A DNA stretch of 64,000 bases. Origin: Neorhizobium sp. (GTDB lineage: Bacteria; Pseudomonadota; Alphaproteobacteria; Rhizobiales; Rhizobiaceae). Location: NCBI GenBank assembly GCA_028283725.1, contig JAPWKC010000004.1, positions 310,001 through 374,000 of the forward strand, written 5' to 3'. This document shows positions 26,226 through 37,614 of the stretch, piece by piece. Below the pieces are notes generated by a model. That model saw only the letters and a list, made by a program, of their open reading frames with translations. It was not told where the DNA came from and ran no database searches. Every line of letters starts with the position of its first letter. Within the stretch, counting starts at the first letter, position 1. The translations under genes were made by a program, and so were the position numbers.

Positions 26226-28488
26226 AAGCCAGTTCCTTGCCTTTATCTTTTCCGGGCGCCGCCGCCTGCTCCTGATGCGGTAGCAGCACCCTCATCATGG
26301 CGCCCTTGCCATGATCGAAATCCGAGGGCGCATCGTGCAATTCGAGCTGCCCGCCATGTTCTTCAATAATCTTCTTGACGATCGCGAGGCCGAGACCTGT
26401 GCCCTTCTCGCGCATCGTCATATAGGGTTCGAGTATCCGGTGCCGGTTTTCCTGCGGCAGACCGTTGCCGTTATCGATGATGTCGACGACGAACATGTCG
26501 CGCGCATGGTCGAAGACAGAGCGGACCTTGACCTTGCGGCCCTCGCGCTCCTGATCGACCGGCACAGCCTCGATCGCCTCGATGGCGTTCTTGACGAGAT
26601 TGCCGAAGGCCTGGCCGAGCATGCGCGCATCGAACATGCCGTTCAGCGGCTCGTCGCCCAGTTCGCGGATGAAATCGACATTCATCTCGCCCATCTCGCG
26701 CAGGAAGATTGCGTCGCGCAGCACGCCGCGCAGGTCGGTCACTTCCTTGGCAGGCTTCGGCATGCGGGCAAAGGACGAGAACTCGTCCACCATCCGGCCG
26801 ATATCGCCCACCTGACGGACGATCGTGTCGGTGCACTGGTCGAAGACCGCGCGGTCGTCCGGATCGATCTGCTTGCCGTAGCGACGCTTCAGGCGCTCGG
26901 CCGAAAGCTGGATCGGGGTCAGCGGGTTCTTGATCTCATGGGCGATACGGCGGGCGACATCGGCCCAGGCGGTCGAGCGCTGGGCAATGACGAGATCGGT
27001 GATGTCGTCGAGGGTGATGACATAGCTCTCGCGCGACGAACGCTGCTCCTCGCGGGTCACCTGGACCGAGAGCGTACGTTCCTTGCCGCCGCGCATTATA
27101 TTGATCTGCTTGCGGAAATCACCACGCGGTCGGCTCTTGGCCTCACCGAGCACCTCTTCGATCTCCGGCGCCGTGATCTGCAATTCCTGCCCCATCAGCG
27201 CGTCGGCGGCCAGGCCGAGAAAAGCTTCGGCGGACGGATTGACGATGGTGATCCGATGATCGGCACCGACGCCGATGACGGCTGCGGTAACGCCCTCCAG
27301 CACCGCCTCGATGAAGCGGCGGCGATCGTCCATCTCGTCGCGCGCTTCGAGGATCTCGTCGTGCTGGCTGCGGATCTGCGAGATCATCTTGTTGAACGTG
27401 CGCGACAGGCTGCCGACGTCGCCGTCTGCGGCGCGCACCGGCACGACGACATTGAGATTGCCGGCGCCGACGCTGTCGGCAGCGCTGATCAGAAGGCGGA
27501 TCGGCCGGACGATCCGGTCGGCCACCGCGATCGCCGCCCAGATCGCCGCCAGCAGCACGATCAGCGCGAAGCCGAGATAAAGCACGGCGAAGGCGAATTG
27601 CAGCGGCGTTCGGCCCGCCTCCATCGACTTGTACTCGGCGGTATTCTCTTCCATCAGCCGCATGGCCGCCATGACGCGCGGATCTACGACGCGGATCGTG
27701 TAGAGATAGGTCCCCTGAATGCCGTCGAGCTTGATGACCGCGCCGACGAGGTTGGTGACGCCGGGCGGGATCAGCGTCGGCTGACCGGCGGCGGCGCTCT
27801 TCAGCGCATCGGCGGGTATGGCCGGCAGCGGCTTTTCGGTCTTGATATCGGCCTGTGCGATAGCCTGACCGTCCTCGCGAACGAGGAAAGCGCCAAGCAG
27901 GCCACGGCCCCTCGCCTGGCGGGTCAGGAGGTCGATGAAGCCGGTGCGGTCGAGATAGAACATCGCCCGGTTGCGCTCCAGGTCGTTCGACATGGAGACC
28001 GTCTGGCCCTGAAGATAGCTGGCATTTTCCATCATGTAGGCGCGGGCGACGTCCTGCGAGGACTGCACGATCGACTGGGTTCTAATCGAGAACCAGCGGT
28101 CGAGGCCGACATTGAGGGTGAGAGAGGCGAAAATGGCAACGAGAACCGCCGGCGTGATCGCGACGATCGAGAAGAGCACGACGATGCGCACATGCAGGCG
28201 GGCTGCGGCGCGGCCACGGTTGCGGGCGGTCACGAGCCGGTAGACCTCGCGACCGATCAGATAAACGAGGCCGAGGATGAAGACCGAATTGACGATGGCC
28301 GAGGCGATGACGACGTTGGTCGTCGGAGCGATCGGGGTCAGGCCCAGCAGGATGAACAGCGTCACCGAGGCGCAGACCAGCGCGCCGCCGGCCAAGATCA
28401 GGCCCGGAAGCGCAAACGACGCGCGGCGATCCTGAACCGGGATCGCGTCATCGTCGTCGGGCATGGACGTCACCGCGCCATCGCTCAT
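26215..28488 (-). CDS. ntrY: Membrane sensor histidine kinase NtrY
   Basis: About 757 residues from ATG 28488 (SD-like GGCGG upstream); an ATG at 28530 adds 14 residues. Four N-terminal membrane helices surround a periplasmic domain of about 200 residues. These are followed by a HAMP region (DRIVRPIRLLISAADSVGAGN), a PAS domain (VIGVGADHRITIVNPSAEAF), the dimerisation/phospho-acceptor H-box [15 protein letters not shown] and an ATPase domain with DNGNGLP and GTGLGLAIVKKI. It phosphorylates NtrX. The kinase lies in the classic ntrBC-ntrYX arrangement after ntrC. Confidence 0.96.
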   Translation of the reverse strand: MSDGAVTSMPDDDDAIPVQDRRASFALPGLILAGGALVCASVTLFILLGLTPIAPTTNVVIASAIVNSVFILGLVYLIGREVYRLVTARNRGRAAARLHVRIVVLFSIVAITPAVLVAIFASLTLNVGLDRWFSIRTQSIVQSSQDVARAYMMENASYLQGQTVSMSNDLERNRAMFYLDRTGFIDLLTRQARGRGLLGAFLVREDGQAIAQADIKTEKPLPAIPADALKSAAAGQPTLIPPGVTNLVGAVIKLDGIQGTYLYTIRVVDPRVMAAMRLMEENTAEYKSMEAGRTPLQFAFAVLYLGFALIVLLAAIWAAIAVADRIVRPIRLLISAADSVGAGNLNVVVPVRAADGDVGSLSRTFNKMISQIRSQHDEILEARDEMDDRRRFIEAVLEGVTAAVIGVGADHRITIVNPSAEAFLGLAADALMGQELQITAPEIEEVLGEAKSRPRGDFRKQINIMRGGKERTLSVQVTREEQRSSRESYVITLDDITDLVIAQRSTAWADVARRIAHEIKNPLTPIQLSAERLKRRYGKQIDPDDRAVFDQCTDTIVRQVGDIGRMVDEFSSFARMPKPAKEVTDLRGVLRDAIFLREMGEMNVDFIRELGDEPLNGMFDARMLGQAFGNLVKNAIEAIEAVPVDQEREGRKVKVRSVFDHARDMFVVDIIDNGNGLPQENRHRILEPYMTMREKGTGLGLAIVKKIIEEHGGQLELHDAPSDFDHGKGAMMRVLLPHQEQAAAPGKDKGKELAYGV

Positions 28489-28805
28489 CAATCCGCCCCG
28501 AAACCTTGTTACGGACCGGCGGGCATCCACCCTGCCGATCGCATCATCATCTGTTCTTGTCAGAAGCTTTTCAGCCCGATGTCGGGGCCGGCGCGAATCG
28601 CGGCGGATACCAGACAGTCGTGTCGTTGAAGCAACGCTTTGTGGCGAAAATGCAACGATGGCGATGGAGTGTCAAGCAAAGCCACAGCAACGTTCGGTGG
28701 AGAGGCGGGCGCTTGCGTTCAACAAGTCTTGATAGGCAGCGGATTATCCGGCTTGAGCGTCAGCGATGCCGGGCGTCGCAAACGGCGCCCGGCCGGAGGA
28801 TTTCG
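28489..28805. other. Intergenic region between ntrC and ntrY with stem-loop
   Basis: 317 bases with no gene recognised. Near ntrC lies the inverted repeat described separately; the rest should hold the ntrY promoter. I could not identify a sigma-54 or sigma-70 core element with confidence. Confidence 0.5.
28768..28793 (-). terminator. Stem-loop after ntrC
   Basis: GCCGGGCG (28768-28775) pairs with CGCCCGGC (28786-28793), 13 bases beyond the ntrC stop. No T tract is present on the minus strand, so it may only attenuate read-through into ntrY. Confidence 0.55.
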
Positions 28806-30257
<1,452 letters not shown>

Positions 30258-30258
30258 G

Positions 30259-31401
30259 TCAGCTTCCTGTGGAGTTCAAGGTGCGGCCGTCCGCGGCCTC
30301 TTCCTTGTGCATGGGCATCAAAACACGGAATGTCGTCTTGCGGGCCTGGCTGTCGCATTCGATGATGCCGCCATGGGCGCCGATGATTTTCGCCACCAGC
30401 GCAAGACCGAGGCCGGAGCCGTTGGTCTTGGTGGTGATGAAGGGATCGAAGAGATGCGGCACGAGATCGGCCGGCACGCCCGGACCATTGTCGACGACGC
30501 AGAATTCCAAAGGCAGCGAGATCTTTTCCCGCGTGCCTGCCACGGAGAGACGGATGCCGGGACGGTAGGCCGTCGTCAGCATGATCTCCGGATCGGGCTG
30601 GCCGTGCAGCGCCTCGGCGGCATTCTTGATGAGGTTCAGGAAGACCTGCACCAGCTGGTCCCGGTTGGCATAGACCGGCGGCAGCGACGGATCATACATC
30701 TCGGAGATCTTGATCTCGCGGGCAAAGCCAGCCTTTGCGACGGCTTTGACGTGGTCGAGCACCGAGTGGATGTTGAGCGGCACGCGATCGACCGGGCGCT
30801 CGTCGGAAAAGACTTCCATGCGATCGACCAGCGAGACGATACGGTCGGTCTCGTCGCAAATCAGGCGGGTGAGCGCCCGGTCGTCATCGGGAACCGAGGT
30901 TTCGAGAAGCTGGGCGGCGCCGCGAATACCCGAAAGCGGGTTCTTGATCTCGTGGGCGAGCATGGAGGCAAGCCCCGTCACCGAGCGGGCGGCGGCGCGG
31001 TGGACGAGCTGACGGTCGATCTTGTCGGCCATCGAGCGCTCCTGAAGGACGATGACGACCGAATCAGGTTCGGCCGACACCGGCGCGACATAGAGGTCGA
31101 CCAGCTTTTCCTGCCCGAGACGCGGCGAGGACAGATCGACGCGGTATTCGTTGACCGGTCCCTTGCGTTCCCTGACCTGATCGATCAGCGCCAGAAGCGG
31201 GCTGCCGAAGGGAATGAGGCTCGAGATCTTCGCCTTGGCGAGATGAGCTGCACTGGCGCCGAAAAAGGCTTCGGCCTCCCAATTGGCGAACGCCACCTTG
31301 CCGGCAGCGTCGACGAGGATGACAGGGTTCTGGACGGCATTCAGGACGGCGAGCGCCAGTGCCTGGTTCTGGCTGCCATCGGATGCGGAAGACTTCGTCA
31401 T
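30259..31401 (-). CDS. ntrB: Nitrogen regulation sensor kinase/phosphatase NtrB
   Basis: 380 residues, soluble (no membrane helix). An N-terminal PAS domain ([20 protein letters not shown]) is followed by the H-box [18 protein letters not shown] and an ATP-binding domain with VVDNGPGVP and [13 protein letters not shown]. With PII (GlnB/GlnK) it phosphorylates or dephosphorylates NtrC according to glutamine status. Its ATG overlaps the dusB stop by four bases, so dusB-ntrB-ntrC form one operon. Confidence 0.97.
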   Translation of the reverse strand: MTKSSASDGSQNQALALAVLNAVQNPVILVDAAGKVAFANWEAEAFFGASAAHLAKAKISSLIPFGSPLLALIDQVRERKGPVNEYRVDLSSPRLGQEKLVDLYVAPVSAEPDSVVIVLQERSMADKIDRQLVHRAAARSVTGLASMLAHEIKNPLSGIRGAAQLLETSVPDDDRALTRLICDETDRIVSLVDRMEVFSDERPVDRVPLNIHSVLDHVKAVAKAGFAREIKISEMYDPSLPPVYANRDQLVQVFLNLIKNAAEALHGQPDPEIMLTTAYRPGIRLSVAGTREKISLPLEFCVVDNGPGVPADLVPHLFDPFITTKTNGSGLGLALVAKIIGAHGGIIECDSQARKTTFRVLMPMHKEEAADGRTLNSTGS

Positions 31402-32474
31402 GCGGCCTCCCTTTCGTCGCTGGACGCGCTCTCGGTTGGGTTGGTTTCACATTGTGCCTGCCCCTGCGCGCCTGCATCGGCGCCGGCATGGGCAAACGCC
31501 GCGGTCATCCGGCGCATCACGTCGGCCGGGTCCCTTGAAATCATGATCTGTGTCTTTTCCTCTTGGATGAGATCGGGCGCGAAGCGATCGAGATACCAGC
31601 CGAGATGTTTGCGCGCATGGCGAAGACCGGATTCGCGACCATAGAGTTCGAGCATCGCCTCGTAATGTTCAGCAACGATATCGGCAATTTCAGCCGTTGT
31701 TGGAGCCTCAGCACCTGCAAGCCAGCCGATATGCCATGGGCGCCCCTGCGCACCGCGGCCAACCATGACGGCATCGGCGCCCGAACGGCGCAGGATCTCC
31801 GCCGCATCGGCCTTCGTCTCGACATCGCCGTTGGCAATCAGCGGAATGGTGATGGCTTCGCGCACCGCGCGGATGGCATCCCAATCGGCCCTGCCCTCGT
31901 AAAACTGCATGCGGGTGCGCCCATGGACAGTGACGAGCTTGACGCCCGCCTGTTGCGCACGGCGGGCAATTTCCGGCGCGTTGAGACTGTCATGATCCCA
32001 GCCGAGCCGCATCTTGACGGTGACCGGAACAGACACGGCCTTGACCGTTGCCTCGATCAGCGAAAGGGCATGATCGGGATCACGCATCAGCGCCGAGCCG
32101 GAATAGCCGCCGATGACCTTCTTGGCCGGACAGCCCATGTTGATATCGATGATATCGGCGCCGTTGGCCTCGGAGATCCTTGCAGCCTCCGCCATCCACT
32201 CGGCCTCGCGGCCGGCAAGCTGCACCATATGGGGGGAAATGCCGGTACTTTTCAGCCGTGCCCAGGATTCGCCGCGGTTCATCACCAGCTCGCGGCTCGC
32301 CACCATCTCGGTCACGACCAGCCCTGCGCCAAAACGCCAGGCGAGCTGCCGGAAGGCCAAATCGGTGACGCCGGACATCGGCGCCAGCACCACACGGTTG
32401 CGGATGGCCACCTGCCCGATCATAAAGGGAGCTGCAAGATCTGGATGGTTCAAATGCTGATCTTTCGGGCACAT
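31398..32474 (-). CDS. dusB: tRNA-dihydrouridine synthase B (NifR3)
   Basis: 358 residues of TIM-barrel flavoprotein. The N-terminal [17 protein letters not shown], catalytic Cys in [52 protein letters not shown] and [12 protein letters not shown] are all present. The enzyme reduces uridine in the tRNA D-loop with FMN and NADPH. In alphaproteobacteria the gene is known as nifR3 and is the first gene of the ntrBC operon. It probably sets their basal expression. Divergent from ispDF, with about 230 bases between. Confidence 0.96.
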   Translation of the reverse strand: MCPKDQHLNHPDLAAPFMIGQVAIRNRVVLAPMSGVTDLAFRQLAWRFGAGLVVTEMVASRELVMNRGESWARLKSTGISPHMVQLAGREAEWMAEAARISEANGADIIDINMGCPAKKVIGGYSGSALMRDPDHALSLIEATVKAVSVPVTVKMRLGWDHDSLNAPEIARRAQQAGVKLVTVHGRTRMQFYEGRADWDAIRAVREAITIPLIANGDVETKADAAEILRRSGADAVMVGRGAQGRPWHIGWLAGAEAPTTAEIADIVAEHYEAMLELYGRESGLRHARKHLGWYLDRFAPDLIQEEKTQIMISRDPADVMRRMTAAFAHAGADAGAQGQAQCETNPTESASSDEREAA

Positions 32475-32701
32475 GGGCTTTTTGCACTATTTTTATTCAG
32501 GCTTTCGGCGTTTGCCAAGAGCGATTCCGGATTTGCGTTATTTTTAAGCGGCATGCTGGAATTCAGGCTTTTCATTATATAGTGCTCGGCATGTCAATCC
32601 TTTAGGCAGAGATCGCCATGTGGCGAATATCTGCATTTCTGCCGCCGTTTTGCGCGGTTCAATACATATTCAACGGGTTAAGAGGCGCGGGCTACAATTC
32701 C

Positions 32702-33925
32702 ATGACAATCGGTATCGTCATCGTCGCCGCGGGCCGCGGAGAACGGGCAGGCTCCATCGAAGAGGGCCCGAAACAATATCGCCGTATCGGCAACAAGCCG
32801 GTCATCGCGCATACGCTGACAACATTCCTCTCCTGGCCGCGCAGCGGGCCGATCATCGTCGTCATCCATCCCGAGGACGAGGCACTCTATACCGCAGCGA
32901 CTGCCGGCCTCGACGGCATCGATGCGGTGGCGACGACATTTGGCGGCGAGACACGGCAAAGGTCTGTCTATGAGGGCCTGCGGGCGCTTGCCGGCAGCGA
33001 GGCGACGCATGTGATGATCCACGATGCGGCGCGGCCTTTCGTCGATCATGCGCTGCTCGACCGGCTGGCGGATGCATTCGACGCCGGCGAGGACGCGCTT
33101 CTGCCCGCCATTCCCGTGACCGACACGCTGAAGCGCGGCGGCTCGGACGGCGCGGTGCACGAAACGGTTCCGCGCGCCGGGCTTTATGCCGCCCAGACGC
33201 CGCAGAGTTTCTCGCTTGCCGAAATCCGCAGCGCGCATGAGAAGGCGGCGGCGCTGCGCCGCGAGGATTTTACCGATGACGCGTCGATCGCCGAATGGGC
33301 GGGCCTCACCGTCAAGCTGATCGAAGGCTCGGTCGACAACGTCAAACTCACCGTCAAACGGGATATCGCCATGGCCGACGAGAAGCTGTCACGCAGCGCC
33401 TTCCCCCTCATTCCCGACGTCCGCTGCGGCAACGGCTATGACGTGCACCAGCTGGAGCCCGGCGACGGCGTGACGCTCTGCGGCGTGTTCATTCCGCACG
33501 ACCAGAGGCTGAAGGGACATTCGGACGCGGATGTGGCCCTGCATGCGCTGACCGATGCCTTGCTTGCCACCTGCGGTGAAGGCGATATCGGCGACCATTT
33601 CCCGCCCTCCGACATGCAGTGGAAGGGCGCCGCTTCGACGATATTTCTCGAACATGCGGCCAAGATCGTGCGCCAGCACGGCGGCGTCATCACCAATGCG
33701 GATGTCTCGCTGATTGCCGAGGCACCGAAGGTCGGCCCGCACCGGACGAAGATGCGCGAAAACATTGCCGCCACCCTCGGCATCTCGCTCGACCGCTGCT
33801 CGGTGAAGGCGACGACCAACGAGACGATCGGCTTCGTCGGTCGCCGCGAGGGGATCGCCGCGATCGCCACCGCCACCGTGATCTATGGCCTTGGCCGGAC
33901 CGACGACGCCGGAGTGACCCCGTGA
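32702..33925 (+). CDS. ispDF: Bifunctional IspD/IspF of the MEP isoprenoid pathway
   Basis: 407 residues. The IspD half starts [17 protein letters not shown] (cytidylyltransferase signature) with HDAARPFV and [11 protein letters not shown]. The IspF half starts near residue 240 with [11 protein letters not shown] and contains [19 protein letters not shown], the metal-binding Asp-x-His and His, and [11 protein letters not shown]. The protein makes CDP-methylerythritol and then cyclises the phosphorylated product; IspE is supplied in trans. The start at 32702 is the family start; the frame extends upstream. The stop overlaps the next gene by four bases (GTGA). Confidence 0.97.
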   Translation: MTIGIVIVAAGRGERAGSIEEGPKQYRRIGNKPVIAHTLTTFLSWPRSGPIIVVIHPEDEALYTAATAGLDGIDAVATTFGGETRQRSVYEGLRALAGSEATHVMIHDAARPFVDHALLDRLADAFDAGEDALLPAIPVTDTLKRGGSDGAVHETVPRAGLYAAQTPQSFSLAEIRSAHEKAAALRREDFTDDASIAEWAGLTVKLIEGSVDNVKLTVKRDIAMADEKLSRSAFPLIPDVRCGNGYDVHQLEPGDGVTLCGVFIPHDQRLKGHSDADVALHALTDALLATCGEGDIGDHFPPSDMQWKGAASTIFLEHAAKIVRQHGGVITNADVSLIAEAPKVGPHRTKMRENIAATLGISLDRCSVKATTNETIGFVGRREGIAAIATATVIYGLGRTDDAGVTP

Positions 33926-34422
33926 GCCTTTTTCCGCCCGAGACCGAAGCGCTCGCGAAGCGGATCATCACGGAATTTTCCGCACGCGGCCTGATGGTAT
34001 CGACGGCGGAATCGTGCACCGGCGGATTGATTGCCGGAGCGCTGACGGAGATTTCAGGCTCGTCGGCTGTCGTCGACCGCGGCTTCGTCACCTACACGAA
34101 CGATGCGAAGCTGGATCTGATCGGCGTATCACCCGAGACGATTGAGGCATCCGGTGCCGTATCGCAGGAAACGGCACTGCAGATGGCGCATGGCGCTCTC
34201 TATCGCTCTCGGGCCGCGGTCTCGGTGGCCGTGACCGGCATTGCCGGCCCCGGTGGCGGTTCGGCGGACAAGCCTGTGGGTCTGGTGCATCTGTCGGCAC
34301 AGTCGCGCAGCGGCATCATCCTGCATCGGGAGATGCGTTACGGCGATATCGGCCGCGCTGCCGTCAGGCTTGCGACCGTCCAGACGGCGCTGGAAATGCT
34401 GATCGAGGCGGCCGGGGGCTGA
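33922..34422 (+). CDS. CinA-family nicotinamide-nucleotide amidase (PncC type)
   Basis: 166 residues, just the C-terminal CinA amidase domain. The signature [22 protein letters not shown] includes the catalytic Ser, followed by [34 protein letters not shown] and KPVGLVHLS. It deamidates NMN to nicotinic acid mononucleotide for NAD salvage. The start is a GTG at 33922 overlapping the ispDF stop, with GGAG seven bases upstream, so translation is coupled. The N-terminal COG1058 domain of full CinA is absent, as in E. coli PncC. Confidence 0.93.
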   Translation: MSLFPPETEALAKRIITEFSARGLMVSTAESCTGGLIAGALTEISGSSAVVDRGFVTYTNDAKLDLIGVSPETIEASGAVSQETALQMAHGALYRSRAAVSVAVTGIAGPGGGSADKPVGLVHLSAQSRSGIILHREMRYGDIGRAAVRLATVQTALEMLIEAAGG

Positions 34423-34458
34423 TCCCGGACGCCTGGCCGCACTGCTGGACGATGATTC

Positions 34459-34911
34459 TCAGGTGGTCGCGTAGATCTTGTCGGCGCGCGTCTCGAAAGC
34501 TTCGGCAAACATGCGGAAGGCGCGATCGAACATCGAGCCCATCAGGGCCCCGAGGATCATGCTCTTGAACTCGTAGTCGATATAGAAATTCACCATCGAG
34601 CCGCCACCGGCCACATCTTCGAAACGCCATCGGTTGTCGAGATATTTGAACGGACCCTCGATGTATTTCACATCGATCGCCTTTTCCGCCGGGTTCAGAA
34701 GAACCTGGGTGGTAAAGGTCTCGCGGATCGCCTTGTAGCCGACCGTCATATCGGCAAGCAGCAGCGTCTTGCCGTCCCGCTCCTTGCGGGTACGGATCGC
34801 CAGCGCTTCGCAGAGCGGCAGGAACTCGGGATATCTTTCGATGTCGGCAACCAGCGCATACATGTCATCGGCGCTGTGCTTGACGGGACGGTGGTTCTCG
34901 AACTTAGGCAT
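34459..34911 (-). CDS. RatA/Coq10-like START-domain protein
   Basis: 150 residues of the SRPBCC (polyketide cyclase/Coq10) family. MPKFENHRPVKHSADDMYALVADIERYPEF is the typical start, with LPLCEALAIR, MTVGYKAIRETFTTQV and a C-terminal helix (GALMGSMFDRAFRMFAEAFE) covering the cavity. Coq10 relatives bind ubiquinone and support respiration. E. coli RatA was also reported to interfere with 70S assembly. I favour the quinone role because of the respiratory/PDH context. It is nine bases downstream of the kinase-like gene on the same strand. Confidence 0.87.
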   Translation of the reverse strand: MPKFENHRPVKHSADDMYALVADIERYPEFLPLCEALAIRTRKERDGKTLLLADMTVGYKAIRETFTTQVLLNPAEKAIDVKYIEGPFKYLDNRWRFEDVAGGGSMVNFYIDYEFKSMILGALMGSMFDRAFRMFAEAFETRADKIYATT

Positions 34912-34920
34912 GATGCGCAG

Positions 34921-35511
34921 TTAAGCCCGCGCGCCCAGAAGATCAAGAAGATCGCGCATGTCGCGGCGGGATTTTACCACCAGAACCGGCGTGTCCTGCC
35001 CGTGCCTGGCCAGCCCCTCGACGATACGCCAGGCGAAGCGTTTCTCGAAGGTCCAGACGAAGCGGAAGAACTCGATATCCATCTTTTCCCGACAGCCCGG
35101 CGCCATGTCCGGCCGTGTCCTGCCGTAGTGCCTCACCCAGCGGGACAGGATGCCCCAGACGCAGATATAGCGCGGCATCCGCACCCAGATGACGAGATCG
35201 CTGCGCGGAACGCGGATATCGAATGTCGAGGGATTGGTGCCGTCCATGATCCAGCGGTCGCGTGCAATCAGTTCCTCGATGATTCGCCGCTGCTCGCCCC
35301 TCTCGCGTTGCACCCAGCCCGGCAGCCAGAGGATATCGCGGTCGATGGAGATATAAGCGAGGCCCAGATGCTCGGCGATCTTCATCGACAGCGTCGATTT
35401 GCCGCCGCCGGAGCAGCCGATCACCAAAATGCGATCACCACGCCTGATCACGTCCGCCGCAACGCCCAGGCCGATACCCTGTGTCGCAGCCTCTGCGTGT
35501 ATATTAGTCAT
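34921..35511 (-). CDS. P-loop adenylate-kinase-like ATPase
   Basis: About 196 residues from ATG 35511, with GGAG nine bases upstream. Walker A reads VIGCSGGGKSTLSMKIAEHL, followed by an NMP-kinase-like ISIDRDILWLPGW and the Arg-rich lid WIMDGTNPSTFDIRVPRSD and VRMPRYICVWGILSRWVRHYGRTRPDM. This is the pattern of the FlaR/'DNA topology modulation' small kinases. Actual substrate unknown. It is separated by nine bases from the START-domain gene downstream, and they are probably cotranscribed. Confidence 0.82.
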   Translation of the reverse strand: MTNIHAEAATQGIGLGVAADVIRRGDRILVIGCSGGGKSTLSMKIAEHLGLAYISIDRDILWLPGWVQRERGEQRRIIEELIARDRWIMDGTNPSTFDIRVPRSDLVIWVRMPRYICVWGILSRWVRHYGRTRPDMAPGCREKMDIEFFRFVWTFEKRFAWRIVEGLARHGQDTPVLVVKSRRDMRDLLDLLGARA

Positions 35512-35793
35512 TGCGATCTTCTCCGGAATCGGTATTTTTCGCACTGCAGCATGCGAATTCCGCAAGATCAGGGCATCCCGGTTTCACTTGCATCGGCAGA
35601 CGGGTTTCCTTGTCTTGCACGGTATGGGAGCCTGATTTACTGGTCCTCGCATGCGGCTTTGCGGTCACGCGCCACAGACATTAACGAACTTTAATGTTCG
35701 GTTCATGTGGTTGTAATGATCTGCTGCAGCAATTTGGCGTACAAGCATAACGTTCGTGCCGCATAGGGCACGCCCGCCTGAAAGATATATTCG

Positions 35794-35979
35794 ATGGATG
35801 ACTTCGCACAGATGATTAAGCTGCTCGAATCTGCTCGCCAATTGGCGGAGATGAACGAGCTTCCCATGCTTGCTTACTTGATTGAGATGGCCAAGGTCGA
35901 AACCCGCGGCCACCGCCCGACATTGCGCGAGCGCAAGCGCGGCCAGGACAAACACCCCAAGGTCGAAGCCGCAGAATGA
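35794..35979 (+). CDS. Small helical protein of unknown function
   Basis: 61 residues, MDDFAQMIKLLESARQLAEM followed by NELPMLAYLIEMAKVET and a very basic tail (RPTLRERKRGQDKHPKVEAAE). I do not recognise a characterised family. The first 45 residues form amphipathic helix, with Leu/Ile/Met at heptad-like positions. It is the only plus-strand gene between two minus-strand runs and has its own terminator (perfect 13-bp stem seven bases after the stop), so it is an independent transcription unit. AT-rich DNA upstream (35680-35790) probably carries its promoter. Confidence 0.8.
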   Translation: MDDFAQMIKLLESARQLAEMNELPMLAYLIEMAKVETRGHRPTLRERKRGQDKHPKVEAAE

Positions 35980-35985
35980 CCAAAC

Positions 35986-36016
35986 CGAAAACAGGCCCCG
36001 AAAGGGCCTGTTTTCG
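35986..36016 (+). terminator. Strong terminator after the 61-residue protein
   Basis: CGAAAACAGGCCC (35986-35998) pairs perfectly with GGGCCTGTTTTCG (36004-36016) around a CGAAA loop. The right arm itself contains TTTT, and A/T symmetry makes it usable from both directions, including for lipA. Confidence 0.85.
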
Positions 36017-36109
36017 TTTGAGGACGGCAGCGACCGAAAAGTCACGTTTTCCTCACCATCCTTGCCTCTGTGGCGAGGACCTAACCAAAGTCACAATGGA
36101 CGTGGATCG

Positions 36110-36132
36110 ATCCTCGGGACAAGCCCGAGGAT
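36110..36132. repeat. Dispersed palindromic repeat, copy B
   Basis: ATCCTCGGG (36110-36118), loop ACAAG, CCCGAGGAT (36124-36132). Same stem as the copy at 22771. It lies between the 61-residue protein and lipA, where it may also act as transcription end or mRNA 3' protector. Confidence 0.85.
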
Positions 36133-36168
36133 GCCCGATGAGACCGTGTCAAAGCCTTCGCCGAACGC

Positions 36169-37143
36169 TTATTCGGCGGCCGCCAGGAGCTTCTTTTCGC
36201 GATTGGCCTTGAGCCGGGCAAAGTCGTCGCCGGCGTGATGCGAGGAGCGCGTCAGCGGGCTCGATGCCACCATCAGAAAACCCTTGGTATAGGCAACGGT
36301 CTCGTAGGACTTGAACTCTTCCGGCGTGACGAACTTTTCCACCTTGTGATGCTTGCGCGTCGGCTGCAGGTACTGGCCGATGGTGAGGAAATCGACGTCC
36401 GCGGTGCGCAGGTCGTCCATCAGCTGAAGGACTTCGTTGCGCTCTTCACCCAGCCCGACCATGATGCCGGACTTGGTGAACATCGACGGATCGAGTTCCT
36501 TGACCCGCTGGAGAAGGCGGATCGAGTGGAAGTAGCGGGCGCCGGGGCGAACCGTGAGGTAGTTGCCGGGAACCGTTTCCATATTGTGGTTGAAGACGTC
36601 GGGTCTGGCAGCGACGACACGTTCAAGCGCGCCGGGCTTTTTCAGAAAGTCCGGCGTCAAGATCTCGATCGTGGTGTTCGGAGATGCGGCGCGGATCGCC
36701 CAGATGACCTTTTCGAAATGTTCTGCGCCGCCGTCTTCGAGATCGTCGCGATCGACAGACGTGATGACCACGTGTTCCAGACCCATCTGTTTGACGGCCT
36801 TGGCGACATTTTCCGGCTCATCCATATCGAGCGCGTTCGGCTTGCCGGTCGCGACGTTACAGAAGGCGCAGGCGCGGGTGCAGATCTCGCCCATGATCAT
36901 GAAGGTGGCGTGCTTCTTGTCCCAGCACTCACCGATGTTCGGACAGCCTGCTTCCTCGCAGACGGTGACGAGCTTGTGCTCCTTCACGATCGAGCGGGTT
37001 TCCTGATAGCCCTTGGATACCGGCGCCTTGACGCGAATCCACTCGGGCTTGCGCAGCACTTCCGTATCCGGGCGGTGCGCTTTTTCAGGGTGACGGACGC
37101 GCTTGTCTTCTCCAAGCTTCGTTCTGTCGAGAATGGTGACCAT
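36169..37143 (-). CDS. lipA: Lipoyl synthase
   Basis: 324 residues from ATG 37143, with AGG seven bases upstream; a TTG at 37161 is the alternative. The auxiliary [4Fe-4S] cluster cysteines are in [13 protein letters not shown], the radical SAM motif CTRACAFC is near residue 90, and the C-terminal [10 protein letters not shown] contains the Arg-Ser-Ser ligand. LipA inserts two sulfurs into octanoyl groups of lipoyl domains, here those of PdhB and PdhC. A hairpin (36159-36165 with 36172-36178) overlaps the stop codon. Confidence 0.97.
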   Translation of the reverse strand: MVTILDRTKLGEDKRVRHPEKAHRPDTEVLRKPEWIRVKAPVSKGYQETRSIVKEHKLVTVCEEAGCPNIGECWDKKHATFMIMGEICTRACAFCNVATGKPNALDMDEPENVAKAVKQMGLEHVVITSVDRDDLEDGGAEHFEKVIWAIRAASPNTTIEILTPDFLKKPGALERVVAARPDVFNHNMETVPGNYLTVRPGARYFHSIRLLQRVKELDPSMFTKSGIMVGLGEERNEVLQLMDDLRTADVDFLTIGQYLQPTRKHHKVEKFVTPEEFKSYETVAYTKGFLMVASSPLTRSSHHAGDDFARLKANREKKLLAAAE

Positions 37144-37183
37144 CGATAAACCTGCCTTCAAACCGTCAAAACGGCCTCTTTCG

Positions 37184-37429
37184 TCAGCGTCTGACGAGTT
37201 TTGCGAAAAATAGCAAGATGCATGAGCCGATGAAACCCGTCACCAGGTAACCCAGCCACCCGTTGGCGACATGGATATCGGCGCGGGTGAAGATCGCATT
37301 CGCCAGAACGGCGCCGACCATGCCGATGACGATGTTCATCAGAACGCCGAAGCGCATCTCCATCAGAATGCCGGCGAGCCATCCCGCAAGACCGCCGATG
37401 ATGATCGCCGCAAACCAGCCTATGCCCAT
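37184..37429 (-). CDS. GlsB/YeaQ/YmgE-family small membrane protein
   Basis: 81 residues with three hydrophobic segments rich in glycine: [36 protein letters not shown] and [20 protein letters not shown]. This glycine-zipper pattern and length match the transglycosylase-associated/YeaQ family, stress-induced inner-membrane proteins of unknown biochemical role. It sits 40 bases upstream of lipA and 185 bases downstream of lpdA, possibly in one transcript. Confidence 0.9.
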   Translation of the reverse strand: MGIGWFAAIIIGGLAGWLAGILMEMRFGVLMNIVIGMVGAVLANAIFTRADIHVANGWLGYLVTGFIGSCILLFFAKLVRR

Positions 37430-37562
37430 GGAAAGATTTCCTCCTCGTCTCTCGCTACTCTTCGTCCCACAGCACGCCCCTCAAGCCATCTTCCGCATGA
37501 AGGGACAGGAAAACTCGCCGTACCCGCCCATACGGTATTTCAAGGGTCAGTCTGGGGGCACA

Positions 37563-37583
37563 CCCTCCCCCTTATGGGGAGGG
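37563..37583. terminator. GC hairpin between lpdA and the GlsB-type gene
   Basis: CCCTCCCC (37563-37570) pairs with GGGGAGGG (37576-37583) around CTTAT. Palindromes of this composition are common intergenic elements in rhizobia. It lies about 30 bases after the lpdA stop and probably ends or stabilises that mRNA. Confidence 0.55.
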
Positions 37584-37614
37584 GTTGCCAGGCTTCATCT
37601 CAATGCGAAGGCGC

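Noticed and set aside
26311..28629. Very long plus-strand open frame opposite ntrY (over 770 codons)
   Set aside because: It is the mirror frame of a GC-rich, strongly conserved kinase gene; its translation is Arg/Asp/His-rich without any domain, and the minus strand has all NtrY motifs.
34459..35511. RatA-like protein plus small kinase as a toxin-antitoxin pair
   Set aside because: RatA-like START proteins are usually Coq10-related, and the partner is a P-loop kinase, not an antitoxin; size and order do not match any TA type.
35690..35710. TTAA-containing inverted repeat near 35695 as a CtrA box
   Set aside because: The TTAA half-sites are six bases apart rather than seven and the match is short; not enough to call.
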